NCBI GenBank assembly: GCA_050251615.1
Contig: JBFWMM010000015.1
Coordinates: forward strand, 1-52,135
Reading direction: 5' to 3'
DNA length: 52,135 nt
DNA from: Sedimentisphaera sp050251615
Lineage (GTDB): Bacteria > Planctomycetota > Phycisphaerae > Sedimentisphaerales > Sedimentisphaeraceae
Both the position numbers and the translations under genes were made by a program. The notes below the pieces were generated by a model that was not told the origin of the DNA, did not search any database, and saw only the letters and a list, made by a program, of their open reading frames with translations. This document shows positions 8,137-16,890 of the stretch, one piece after another (position 1 is the first letter of the stretch; each line of letters starts with the position of its first letter).

Positions 8137-10344
8137 TCAGGATACCTTTGCCTCTGTTTTAGTTTCCATATAGCCTCGGTATGTCTTGAGGTACTGGCTG
8201 AAATAACCACCCTTCAGCGATTTAACGGCAACGAGAACGCAACCAATGACGTTTGCCTTGACCAGCCTGAGCTCGCGCATCGTTCTTTCCGCCACGCCAC
8301 TCCTGGTAACGGTGGCATTGAAAACAACGAGTGTGGAATCTGCCATAGCCGCAAGACTCTTCGACTCGCTCATAATCACAGGGGGAGCATCGATTATAAC
8401 AAAGTCATATTTCGACCTTACACTATCAAGGAACTTCCTCATGCTCTTTCCTGAAAGCATTTCGGACGGCATCTCCGGCAGTTCTCCGCAGACCATAATA
8501 TCAAGATTGGCAACCTTGCCTTTGATCAGGACATCTTCTATCGTAGCCTTGCCGGTAAGAACGCAGCTGAGGCCGGTTTTCACCGCATCTCCGGCGTCTC
8601 CGGCATGTACGGAATGACGGAAATTCGCATCGATCAGCAGGACATTATTGCCCTCTGCCGAAAGGCTCATTGCCAGATTTGAAGCAACCGTAGAATTGCC
8701 TTCATGGGGGCTACCGCTGGTAATCATGAGCACCTGACCGTTGTCGAGAGCGCCTGAAAGGGTTATGTTGTTTTTCAGCTGGCGATAGGCCTCTCCCGTA
8801 ATTGAGTTTGGCATCTCGAATACAACATTGCGCGGATCGACATCCTGCACATCGTCATCCTCATCGCTGTGGAAAATAACCCCGAGGACAGGGCTTGAAA
8901 CGGCCTTTGAGACGTCTTGGGGCGTGCGGAGCTTGTCATTTGTGAGCTCTTTGATGAAGGCAAACACAACCGCTATGAAGCCGCCGAGTACAAAACCGGC
9001 GGGCAGGAAAAGCTCCAGCTTCGGGAAGCTTCTCTCGAGAGGCATAATAGCCGAGCCGAGAGATTCGAGCTTGGAAACTTTCGGGTCGCGAACAAGCATA
9101 TTCAAACTCTGAATATGCGTCAGAAGTGTTTCGAGACGCTCAAGACCGCGGTCGCGAATCTCAATGAAAGATTCATATTCTGAACGCAGCTCATCGAGTT
9201 CTTTCTGCTTGAGCAGGGCGTCCTGGAGCTGAGCGCGATAGTTTTCAATCTGGCTTACAAGATAAACACGCGCATCTTCCGCGCTGGTCAGCTGAGCCTG
9301 TCTGTTCAGCTCAGCGATAAAGTTCTGGCGGCTGTTCAGCTCGGTCTCGGCCATTCTGAGCTGCTCGCGGCTCTTACGTACAGAGCGGTGGTTTTCTCCG
9401 AGCTTGGCGGTGAGGCGTGCAAGCTCCGGGCGCAGGTAGAGTATTCTCTGACGCGCCGAGATTGCGATGGGGTCTTGTTCCATCTGCTCACGAACCACTT
9501 CATCAAATTCGCCCTGCGCTCTTGATTCGAGCGTAGCAATCTGTGCTTCAACCTCACTGATCTGACCCTCCAGATCCATAACCTGAACCTCAAGTGAATC
9601 GTGCTTCACCTTGATACTGTGCCTCTGGTTGCCGTTTTCGTTACTATCTCCGAATTCAGCGAGAGTCGGGTTGGACTGCCTGATATCTCGCAGTGAAGCC
9701 TCTGCGGCGCGGATCTCCGCGCGCACCTTTCGCTCTTCCTCTTTCGCCTGAGCAAGTTTATCACGCTGTGCCTGCGTTTCGCGTTCAAGCTGAGTCTTCA
9801 AATACAGCTCAAGAAGCTGGTCAAGTACAAGCTTGGATTCGCGTGCGCTCTTGCACGAAAATGACACGACGAGAATAAAGTTATCTCTGGCAACCGCCAC
9901 CTTCAGGTTTTTATCCAAATAGTCAAGCGCTTTGGCAATGTCAGGCCTGCCGTCATCCGAAACAAATTCACGAAACCAGGCAGTATTACGTACCTGATCG
10001 GTTTCAATAAGATTCTGCAACATATCCTGCTGCGTGATGAAGCTCGCCTTTGTCTGACGGAACTGATAATACGTGTCCGTGTTGGAAATCCTCGCTGCAA
10101 GCTGCATCGGGTCGCTGATATCCGGTTCAAGCACCCTTATCGCCACTTTCGATGTATATTTAGGGGCAAACTTTCCGCACACAAAATACAGCCCTGCCGC
10201 AACAATTATTCCAATCACAGGCAACAGAAATATCAAAAGCAGGTGTCGTCTGATAATCGTAATAATATCTTTGGGAGTCAGCTGGATTCCCTCATCGTGC
10301 TGCATTGAAGCCAAATGCATATTCATTCCGTGTTCGTTAATCAC
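8137..10344 (-). CDS. Wzc-like polysaccharide co-polymerase with BY-kinase domain, altered Walker A
   Basis: 735 residues in the usual order of a chain-length determinant fused to a bacterial tyrosine kinase. It has a Wzz segment with the first membrane helix (about 35-57), a long periplasmic coiled coil (about 190-415), a second helix (about 448-468) and a cytoplasmic ATPase domain (about 520-735). The nucleotide motifs are unusual: Walker A reads GSPHEGNST, with Asn550 in place of the phosphate-binding Lys; Walker A' reads LLIDANFR, with Asn574 in place of the second Asp; Walker B (VIIDAPP, Asp652) is normal. The tail still has a tyrosine cluster (Tyr714, 718, 722, 725). The start is GTG at 10344 with AGGA seven bases upstream. 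It probably regulates polymer length and export, with doubtful kinase activity. Confidence 0.9.
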   Translation of the reverse strand: MINEHGMNMHLASMQHDEGIQLTPKDIITIIRRHLLLIFLLPVIGIIVAAGLYFVCGKFAPKYTSKVAIRVLEPDISDPMQLAARISNTDTYYQFRQTKASFITQQDMLQNLIETDQVRNTAWFREFVSDDGRPDIAKALDYLDKNLKVAVARDNFILVVSFSCKSARESKLVLDQLLELYLKTQLERETQAQRDKLAQAKEEERKVRAEIRAAEASLRDIRQSNPTLAEFGDSNENGNQRHSIKVKHDSLEVQVMDLEGQISEVEAQIATLESRAQGEFDEVVREQMEQDPIAISARQRILYLRPELARLTAKLGENHRSVRKSREQLRMAETELNSRQNFIAELNRQAQLTSAEDARVYLVSQIENYRAQLQDALLKQKELDELRSEYESFIEIRDRGLERLETLLTHIQSLNMLVRDPKVSKLESLGSAIMPLERSFPKLELFLPAGFVLGGFIAVVFAFIKELTNDKLRTPQDVSKAVSSPVLGVIFHSDEDDDVQDVDPRNVVFEMPNSITGEAYRQLKNNITLSGALDNGQVLMITSGSPHEGNSTVASNLAMSLSAEGNNVLLIDANFRHSVHAGDAGDAVKTGLSCVLTGKATIEDVLIKGKVANLDIMVCGELPEMPSEMLSGKSMRKFLDSVRSKYDFVIIDAPPVIMSESKSLAAMADSTLVVFNATVTRSGVAERTMRELRLVKANVIGCVLVAVKSLKGGYFSQYLKTYRGYMETKTEAKVS

Positions 10345-10410
10345 TTATCATTCCTCATAAGATTTTAATTTGCCACCTGTGATTATAGTCCAAGGCGCAT
10401 TGTGTTCACT

Positions 10411-13400
10411 TTAGAAAACTCTTTTCGAGAGACGGGCAATCGTGTCCTTGATCTCTGCTATCTTCTCATTACGCAGTTCTTCACCGGTTTCAAGCGCCCT
10501 CTGATAGGCATCCCTTGCCTGTTCAGATTTGTTCAGCCTCTCAAGTACAAGACCGTAATGCTCGTAAATTTCCGACGGCGCACTGGTCTCGCTGAGTTCT
10601 ATTGTCTGGATGGCTCTGCTGATGAGTAGCTCGGCCTTTTCATATTTTCTGTTCTTAATCAATGCATAGCCATACGTATCCATAATCTGGCCGCTTTCCG
10701 GAGCTACGGTATATGCCATCGCGGCTACTTCTTCTGCTCTCTGGAGGTCAGTATTGCTCTCTGCGAGTAGATACGCCAGATTATTCAGCACGTTCACATC
10801 GCCAGGATAGCGCTCAAGCAGCTCCTCATAAATCTTCATGGCCATCTGGGTGTACTGTTTGTCAGGCACCTTCTTGTAAGCATAGAGAAGCGTGTTGGAC
10901 TTGATAATCAGGAGGCTGCGATAGCGCCTGTCTGTCGGGGGGGTCTCGGCGATTGCCTTGTCAATTTCCTCAATAGCATTGCTGTAGCTCGTATAGTTGA
11001 AGAAAAGCTGGTACGCAACGAGATAGCCGTTTATCTTATCAACCGCGCTCTTCTGATAATCACGCATCAACCTGACGGCAGTGTCCTTGTCGAAGCATCC
11101 GCTGAAACGCTCCACAACAAAGTCGATTTTGTCAGTTGCAAGGCCGCATTCTCTCATAGCTACGTAGAAGTCTTCAATCGCCTTCTCTGTGTTGCCCATG
11201 CTCTGCTTAGTCTGGCCCATGATCGTAAACAGCTCAACTCTGTAAGCCGTGTCAACATACTTCGACAGAACACTGAGCATCTCTGCATTGTGTCCCTGGT
11301 CGAGCAACGCTTTTGTATAGCCGATCATTGCCTTCGGTTCATAAACGCCCAGATCAATACTCTTGTCCCAGGCCTGTTTGTAGATGGTTTCGGCCTGTTT
11401 CACATTGCCAAGCCTCATTTCCAAGTCGCCGAGTCTTCTCTGCCAGTAAACAGCGTCAGGGAAGCGCTTGACCATCTGGTCGTAAAACTCCCTGAGAGGC
11501 ACAAATTTCAGTGAACGCAGATAGATTTCTTCAAGCAGATGGAACGCTATCTCAGGCGTACTGTCATCGGCAAGAGTAAGCGTGAGCTCGGTAATAGCAG
11601 GGTCATATCGGCCGAGCCTGTCGTACGTCCTGGCAAGGTCGATCTTAATGCCGGTATCATCGACAAGCGCTTTGCATTTCTTGAAATCGTCAAGCGCCTG
11701 TTCGTAGTTTGTGCGGAGGTAGTTAGCCTTACCCTTCAATCTCCAGGCAAGATTGTTATTGGGATGCTTGGCGATAATGCCACGTGCAATATCCTCAGCC
11801 TTCGCAAAATAGCCCTCACGCAGCGCAACAGTCGCGTTAAGCAGGCTCAGGTCTATGTTGTCCGGATTCTGCTCAATAAGTACTTTGAGTTCTTCCTCAA
11901 TATCGCTGCTGATGCCAACCTCGACAAACGCCTTTATCTTCAAAATCTTGTTGTCAAGCGAATCGTCAACTGCAATCAATCTGTTTGAATACTCTCTAAC
12001 CGCCGGCACATCAAACTGTTTGATAGCAATGCCTATCATGCCGATTAGATATTCTTTCCTGTTTGGCTCAGCCTCAAGAAGCTCCATCAAAACTTCTTTC
12101 GCCTTATCGTACTGTGAACAGCGATAGTAAGACTTCCAAAGCAGCTGCTTATTGTCGCCGATAAGCCCCTCGATACGCTCTTCCTGCCCTGAAATGCGGT
12201 AAAATTCGGAGTAGGCGTCGAGTACTTCGGAATCATTGGGAGCCATTGTGAGCGCGTTGTTGAGCGCGTCTTCCGCGATCCTGTACATTGCCTGCTTTTT
12301 GGTTTCATTAAAAGCATCGTTTGCATTTTTGAGGGCCATTCTGGCCAGAAGCAAAGCGTTGGATTTTGAGGGGCTCGCCCTGAATATGCTTTGTCTCATC
12401 GCAAGCGCCCTGCCGAGATCCTTATCAGCGATATACTCGGCATAGATGCTCTGAAGCTCGATATTACCCTGATTGAGCTTTATAGCTCTGAGAATTGCCT
12501 GCTCTGTCTCATCTCTCTGGGCCAGCGTAACGCTCGAACCGAGGTTGTTATTCCTCGTGTAGAGCATTGTAGCGAGGTTAAGCGCGATTGAGCTGTTAGT
12601 GGGTGCGTATTTGCCGGCGGTCTTTGCGCTCTCAATCGCGGCCTCAAGATTGCCGCTCTTTGCCTGCGCAATGCTGAGATTTAAATACGCTACTGCAAAC
12701 AAAGGCCTCGCTTCCACACACTGCTTAAACAGATCGATGGCAGTTGCAAAATCATCGCTTACAAGCGCAATCCTGCCCTGGAAGAAACGACCTTCACATC
12801 CGTCAGGATTCAGCTCTCTTATTTCGTCAAGATAACTCCTGGCTGTCTCAATATCGTTATCGGCAAGAGCCACATCAAAGAGAGCCGTAATAACGCTATC
12901 ATTCTCCGGTTTCAGCTCAAGTGCCTTAGTGTAGTGTTCTTTGGATTTTGCCGCATCGTGAGCGGTGAAATAGGTTTTACCGAGCATCACCTGCCTGTCA
13001 AACTCATCCATTTCAACCGTGTTGAGAACAGCGAGCTGGTCTTCTCTGAATAACTCTTCATCATATTCCACCGGATTCGACCTGCTCATACGCCTCTTTG
13101 TTATGAGCATAGAGGGGTCGTTGGGGTACTTTTCAAGAACCTTATCCACAAACTGCCTGACCCTCGCCAGTTCGTTTTCCGCCGCCGCATCTATAAGTAC
13201 AGAAGTCAATGCGCGGTACCTGATTGCCGTCTCGGGAGACTCATTAAACAGTCTCTCTACAAGCTCCAGGCGGCGCAACCTGAGATCTTTGATATCAGCT
13301 TTCAAGCTGTCAATCTTGTTCTGTGCGTAAGGGTCGTTGAACAACTGCTGCCTTGCCAGGAGCTGAATGTTCTGCAAGGTTCTCTGGGTGGCAATATCAA

Positions 13401-15159
13401 TACTGTACTGAAGCGCCTTAACCGAATCAGGACGGTATTCATCAATTATCATTTCAGCCTTGTCGAACTGATTGGCCTGAATATATGCCTGTATCAGAAT
13501 TTCACGGCTGCGGCTGCTCTTGCCCATTACCTCCTCGTACCTCTGTACGAGCGTTATGGCGTTATCGGGGGCCTGCAAGCTGAGCAGAAGGTCGGAATAG
13601 TCGAGAACGGCCGACGGCCGGCCGATGAACACGATATTGTTCTCAATAGCCCTGCCAAGATATTCCTGCCTTGCACCAAGCACGGAATCATCGGTCAGGA
13701 TGCTTGAGAGAAAATAGCAGAGCTGCGGGTCGGTGCTGTTCTGCATGTCAAACTTGTTTTCCGCCTCAACGAGCATTTTGAGACCCAGCTGAGTATCGCC
13801 GGAAAGGTACTTATACATACCGTTCCATTTGATCAGAACGGGGTTTTCATCCACAAGCACAATCTTCTTGAGCGCCGCTATGCAACCCTGCAAATCTGCC
13901 AGTGCTTTCTGCTTGGCATCGCCTTCTGAATGCTGCGCTTTCTTGGAATAGCAGTTGGCCAGCAGGTTGTTGAGTATGTAGATATTGTTGGCGTTTCTTG
14001 CCTGTCGAGGGCCGGTTGTTTCCTGAGCCTCGGGCAACTTGGACGCTTGAAGAGCAAGCTGTATAGCCTTGTCGAGGTAGTCGCCGGTCTCATCTTCGAG
14101 AGTATATTTAAGCAGGTAGATCGTGGAGGCGCGGAAAAGGTAATCATAATTGTCCGGCGCGGCTTCAACTGCGGCATTTACCACCTTGAGCGCAGTGTCA
14201 ACATCAAGAGGGGTTCTGCTGTAGAACGCGCTCATAATGTAATCTGATTCGTGATTGTCGGGAAATTTGCTCTTGATGAGTTCATACTCTTCAATAATCG
14301 CAGCTTTCACGTCCGCACTGGTCTTGCCCGAACCGCTGCTGAGAATACGCAGTTTGAGCATATTGATGTATGCATCGGGATTGTCGCTGTGCAGGTCGAT
14401 GGATTCCTGAATAATCGCTTCAGCGGTTTTGATACCCTCTTCCCTCGCACCGAGAATGCCCTGGTTGTTTCGGATTTCACCTTGAAGGATCTCTGTGTGT
14501 GCCAGATACCAGAGTGCCTCATAGTTGTCCGGCTCCATTTCGAGAAGCATGCCTATGAATTTACGGGCATCGTCGATGTCTTTTTGAATATCCACGCTCG
14601 TTCCGGCGATTGCCATTTCGAGAGAAGCTCGCCCTCTCGCCCTGATAACATAACTTGTAACATCGCGTCCTTTTTCATCGTAAAGCACGATGAGCTCATC
14701 ACTTATCTGCTTAACCCTGTCCCAGGCCTCTGTTCGGCCGAGGTCTGCAATGTCGTAGCTGTAGGTAAGAATTTTAAGGCGCGCATCGATATTTTTGGGA
14801 TCAAGCGCTGTAATTTTGTCAAAGTGCCCGATGGCCTTGCGCCACTCAGCTTCTTTTGGTTCTATGCCAGCTTCAGGATCGCCCGGATCGTCTATCATTG
14901 CTATGTCGGCAAGCTTGAAAAGAATGTCAATCTGGTCAAGATGCCCTGACAATTCGAACGCCTTTCGGTAATTGCTGTCTGCTTGCCTGTAATCTCTGCT
15001 TTCGAGGCTTTTCTCAGCTAAAACAATATACTTCTGCGGGTCCCTGTTGCTCTTGTACCAGAAGAACGCGGCTCCCATGCCTATAAATCCAAGGACAAGT
15101 ACGCCTATTACGGCGACCTTCCAATTGAGTTTCAACCCTTTTTTCACTTTTTTTGCCAT
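10411..15159 (-). CDS. Giant TPR-repeat membrane-anchored protein (PrsT-like)
   Basis: 1582 residues. A short basic N-terminus (MAKKVKKGLKLNWK) precedes one hydrophobic anchor at about 13-34. The rest is almost wholly tetratricopeptide-type helix pairs, for example YRQADSNYRKAFEL, AKSKEHYTKALELKPEND and YEKAELLISRAIQTIEL. With the N-terminus inside, the repeat domain would lie in the periplasm. Very large TPR proteins (PrsT in PEP-CTERM systems) accompany exosortase and EpsI genes and are thought to scaffold assembly of the exported polymer; this one is longer than a typical PrsT. It lies 16 bases after the EpsI gene and 66 before the kinase-like gene. No catalytic domain is visible. Confidence 0.9.
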   Translation of the reverse strand: MAKKVKKGLKLNWKVAVIGVLVLGFIGMGAAFFWYKSNRDPQKYIVLAEKSLESRDYRQADSNYRKAFELSGHLDQIDILFKLADIAMIDDPGDPEAGIEPKEAEWRKAIGHFDKITALDPKNIDARLKILTYSYDIADLGRTEAWDRVKQISDELIVLYDEKGRDVTSYVIRARGRASLEMAIAGTSVDIQKDIDDARKFIGMLLEMEPDNYEALWYLAHTEILQGEIRNNQGILGAREEGIKTAEAIIQESIDLHSDNPDAYINMLKLRILSSGSGKTSADVKAAIIEEYELIKSKFPDNHESDYIMSAFYSRTPLDVDTALKVVNAAVEAAPDNYDYLFRASTIYLLKYTLEDETGDYLDKAIQLALQASKLPEAQETTGPRQARNANNIYILNNLLANCYSKKAQHSEGDAKQKALADLQGCIAALKKIVLVDENPVLIKWNGMYKYLSGDTQLGLKMLVEAENKFDMQNSTDPQLCYFLSSILTDDSVLGARQEYLGRAIENNIVFIGRPSAVLDYSDLLLSLQAPDNAITLVQRYEEVMGKSSRSREILIQAYIQANQFDKAEMIIDEYRPDSVKALQYSIDIATQRTLQNIQLLARQQLFNDPYAQNKIDSLKADIKDLRLRRLELVERLFNESPETAIRYRALTSVLIDAAAENELARVRQFVDKVLEKYPNDPSMLITKRRMSRSNPVEYDEELFREDQLAVLNTVEMDEFDRQVMLGKTYFTAHDAAKSKEHYTKALELKPENDSVITALFDVALADNDIETARSYLDEIRELNPDGCEGRFFQGRIALVSDDFATAIDLFKQCVEARPLFAVAYLNLSIAQAKSGNLEAAIESAKTAGKYAPTNSSIALNLATMLYTRNNNLGSSVTLAQRDETEQAILRAIKLNQGNIELQSIYAEYIADKDLGRALAMRQSIFRASPSKSNALLLARMALKNANDAFNETKKQAMYRIAEDALNNALTMAPNDSEVLDAYSEFYRISGQEERIEGLIGDNKQLLWKSYYRCSQYDKAKEVLMELLEAEPNRKEYLIGMIGIAIKQFDVPAVREYSNRLIAVDDSLDNKILKIKAFVEVGISSDIEEELKVLIEQNPDNIDLSLLNATVALREGYFAKAEDIARGIIAKHPNNNLAWRLKGKANYLRTNYEQALDDFKKCKALVDDTGIKIDLARTYDRLGRYDPAITELTLTLADDSTPEIAFHLLEEIYLRSLKFVPLREFYDQMVKRFPDAVYWQRRLGDLEMRLGNVKQAETIYKQAWDKSIDLGVYEPKAMIGYTKALLDQGHNAEMLSVLSKYVDTAYRVELFTIMGQTKQSMGNTEKAIEDFYVAMRECGLATDKIDFVVERFSGCFDKDTAVRLMRDYQKSAVDKINGYLVAYQLFFNYTSYSNAIEEIDKAIAETPPTDRRYRSLLIIKSNTLLYAYKKVPDKQYTQMAMKIYEELLERYPGDVNVLNNLAYLLAESNTDLQRAEEVAAMAYTVAPESGQIMDTYGYALIKNRKYEKAELLISRAIQTIELSETSAPSEIYEHYGLVLERLNKSEQARDAYQRALETGEELRNEKIAEIKDTIARLSKRVF

Positions 15160-15175
15160 TTTACTAACCTCACAA

Positions 15176-15922
15176 TCATTCTACCTTGGGCCAGTGTTGC
15201 TCTTCAAGCTCCGGCAAAAGCACATTGAGCAACTTGTCGGACGCAACATCAACTTGCTCTTTGCTCGGATGCATCTGCTTGCCGTTGAAGCGCCACTCTA
15301 TTTTGGCAAAGTAAGAATACTTCCCGAAAAGATTCTTTGCCATAAGATTTCGGGCTTCTGTTCTGTCGGATGCGTAATCCCCGTTTACACGGAGCATGTA
15401 ACAGACGTAGAACTTCTGGGCTCCATACCACACACTCTGCGCACTGCTGACAAACTCAATCATTCTATAACCAAGCTCTTCAGCACCACCTCCGTCAAGG
15501 GAGACCTGCGTCTTGCCCTTTATATAACGACGTACGGTATTACCCGCTCCAAAATAACACTCTTCAGGCACGTGTGGAATGCGGTCGTTTATGCCCGTGT
15601 AGTACGTTATGAAGAGCGAACAGTATCTTGTGGGGGAGTTTGCAGGCTCTGAAAGATCCTCAACCTCCCACATTATATACTCTTTCGTACCGAGCTCTTC
15701 TTCCACATCCTTGTTTTCAATCTTGCGCCTTGAGATAACCGCATAATCGGCATCTGTACCGAAGACAAGGTCGTCAAGCGGCTGCTGCAAGTCTATAGGG
15801 AGCTTTTCAAGATAAATCCCGAGCTTGTCAATAACAACCTTCTTGCCCACGGCAAAACTGCCGAGCACAACAACAAGCATCAGGAATACGATATTCCCTT
15901 TGTCTTTCCAGTTGAAGCTCAC
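15176..15922 (-). CDS. EpsI-family exosortase-associated protein (DUF3485)
   Basis: 248 residues with one N-terminal membrane helix (about 10-27). The EpsI domain follows, with IPHVPEECYFGAG (His117, Cys122), the His/Cys motif typical of the family, and the following YRMIEF and YWYG-like stretches. EpsI proteins are encoded next to, or fused to, exosortases and act in exopolysaccharide or sorting functions outside the membrane; their biochemistry is unresolved. The start is GTG at 15922 and overlaps the exosortase stop as GTGA, so the two are translationally coupled. Confidence 0.9.
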   Translation of the reverse strand: MSFNWKDKGNIVFLMLVVVLGSFAVGKKVVIDKLGIYLEKLPIDLQQPLDDLVFGTDADYAVISRRKIENKDVEEELGTKEYIMWEVEDLSEPANSPTRYCSLFITYYTGINDRIPHVPEECYFGAGNTVRRYIKGKTQVSLDGGGAEELGYRMIEFVSSAQSVWYGAQKFYVCYMLRVNGDYASDRTEARNLMAKNLFGKYSYFAKIEWRFNGKQMHPSKEQVDVASDKLLNVLLPELEEQHWPKVE

Positions 15923-16863
15923 TTGCCCTTCCTCCTCACGATAACCTCTGGCTCTGCCTTCTGTTCATCATCCCCGTCACTTTCGGATGTAAACAGATTG
16001 TTCATAAACCAGTCTATGGACCAGTAGAAGAACAGGGCAAGCGGAAGCATCAGCATTCCGAGCGTGTCATGATAAATTCCCTTGGCATACTTTGAGCCGG
16101 CGTAAATGTATATAAACGCCGTAACCGTTACCCTGACGATATTACATAAAATCGCAATCGGTATGATTGAGCCGAGGAGTATGGCTTTCTGCCATATTGG
16201 CCTTGCATGTATGTAGGCCATCGCAACGCCAAGAGCCAGGAATGCCATCATAAGCCGCATACCACTGCAAGCGTCCGCCACATTCAGAGATGTGTCGAGC
16301 GGGACGCCGTTACGTGTAATATCAATAATCACCCCACGAACCGTTGCCTCAATGCCCGGAAGCATATTCACGATAGCCGTAGCCATCTGCGAAGCTATCA
16401 TCCTCAAGGGCGTTGTAAGCTCGCGGTAGAGCCTTGTGGGGATTGGAATCGCAAACACAAGATATAGCACGGGAACCCAGAGGTGCTGCATAAGCTTCCA
16501 ACCACATACCGCGTACACAAGAGCACAAAGAGCGGCTATCATAATCAGAGGCTCGCCATAAGCATAGCGTATCTGGACGATGTTGAAGATATACACGCAC
16601 ACCATAAGCAGCAGCCATGCTACACCTATGTATGAAGGCTCCGGCTTTATGGAGAGAATAATTTCTCTGCGCTGGTGCAAAAGGTACAGACTGAACGGCA
16701 GTATAAGAAAACCATGAGACCAGCTCGGATCCTTTACCCACACGCTCACCGTATCGGCAATGTTGTTCCAAAACATCAAGACAAACAGAGCCGTGAGCAC
16801 TGCTGTCTTGATATAGAACAACCTGCCCTGACGGGCCCAGCTGTATGTGTTATTATCTGTCAT
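15919..16863 (-). CDS. Exosortase (transmembrane sorting protease/transpeptidase)
   Basis: 314 residues with about eight membrane helices. The exosortase/archaeosortase active-site triad is complete: Cys199 in ADACSGMRL, Arg244 in CNIVRVTVTAF and His265 in IYHDTLGM. The early SHGFLILPFSLYLL block is also typical. These enzymes recognise PEP-CTERM-like tripartite signals and cut or relocate proteins during export. I take ATG at 16863; a TTG codon directly before it is the alternative. Two genes that usually travel with it, epsI and the export lipoprotein, flank it. No protein in the window ends with a convincing sorting signal, so substrates must be encoded elsewhere. The subfamily cannot be assigned by eye. 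Confidence 0.93.
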   Translation of the reverse strand: MTDNNTYSWARQGRLFYIKTAVLTALFVLMFWNNIADTVSVWVKDPSWSHGFLILPFSLYLLHQRREIILSIKPEPSYIGVAWLLLMVCVYIFNIVQIRYAYGEPLIMIAALCALVYAVCGWKLMQHLWVPVLYLVFAIPIPTRLYRELTTPLRMIASQMATAIVNMLPGIEATVRGVIIDITRNGVPLDTSLNVADACSGMRLMMAFLALGVAMAYIHARPIWQKAILLGSIIPIAILCNIVRVTVTAFIYIYAGSKYAKGIYHDTLGMLMLPLALFFYWSIDWFMNNLFTSESDGDDEQKAEPEVIVRRKGK

Positions 16864-16890
16864 CAAATTCTTTTGGAGATTCAGCTCTTT

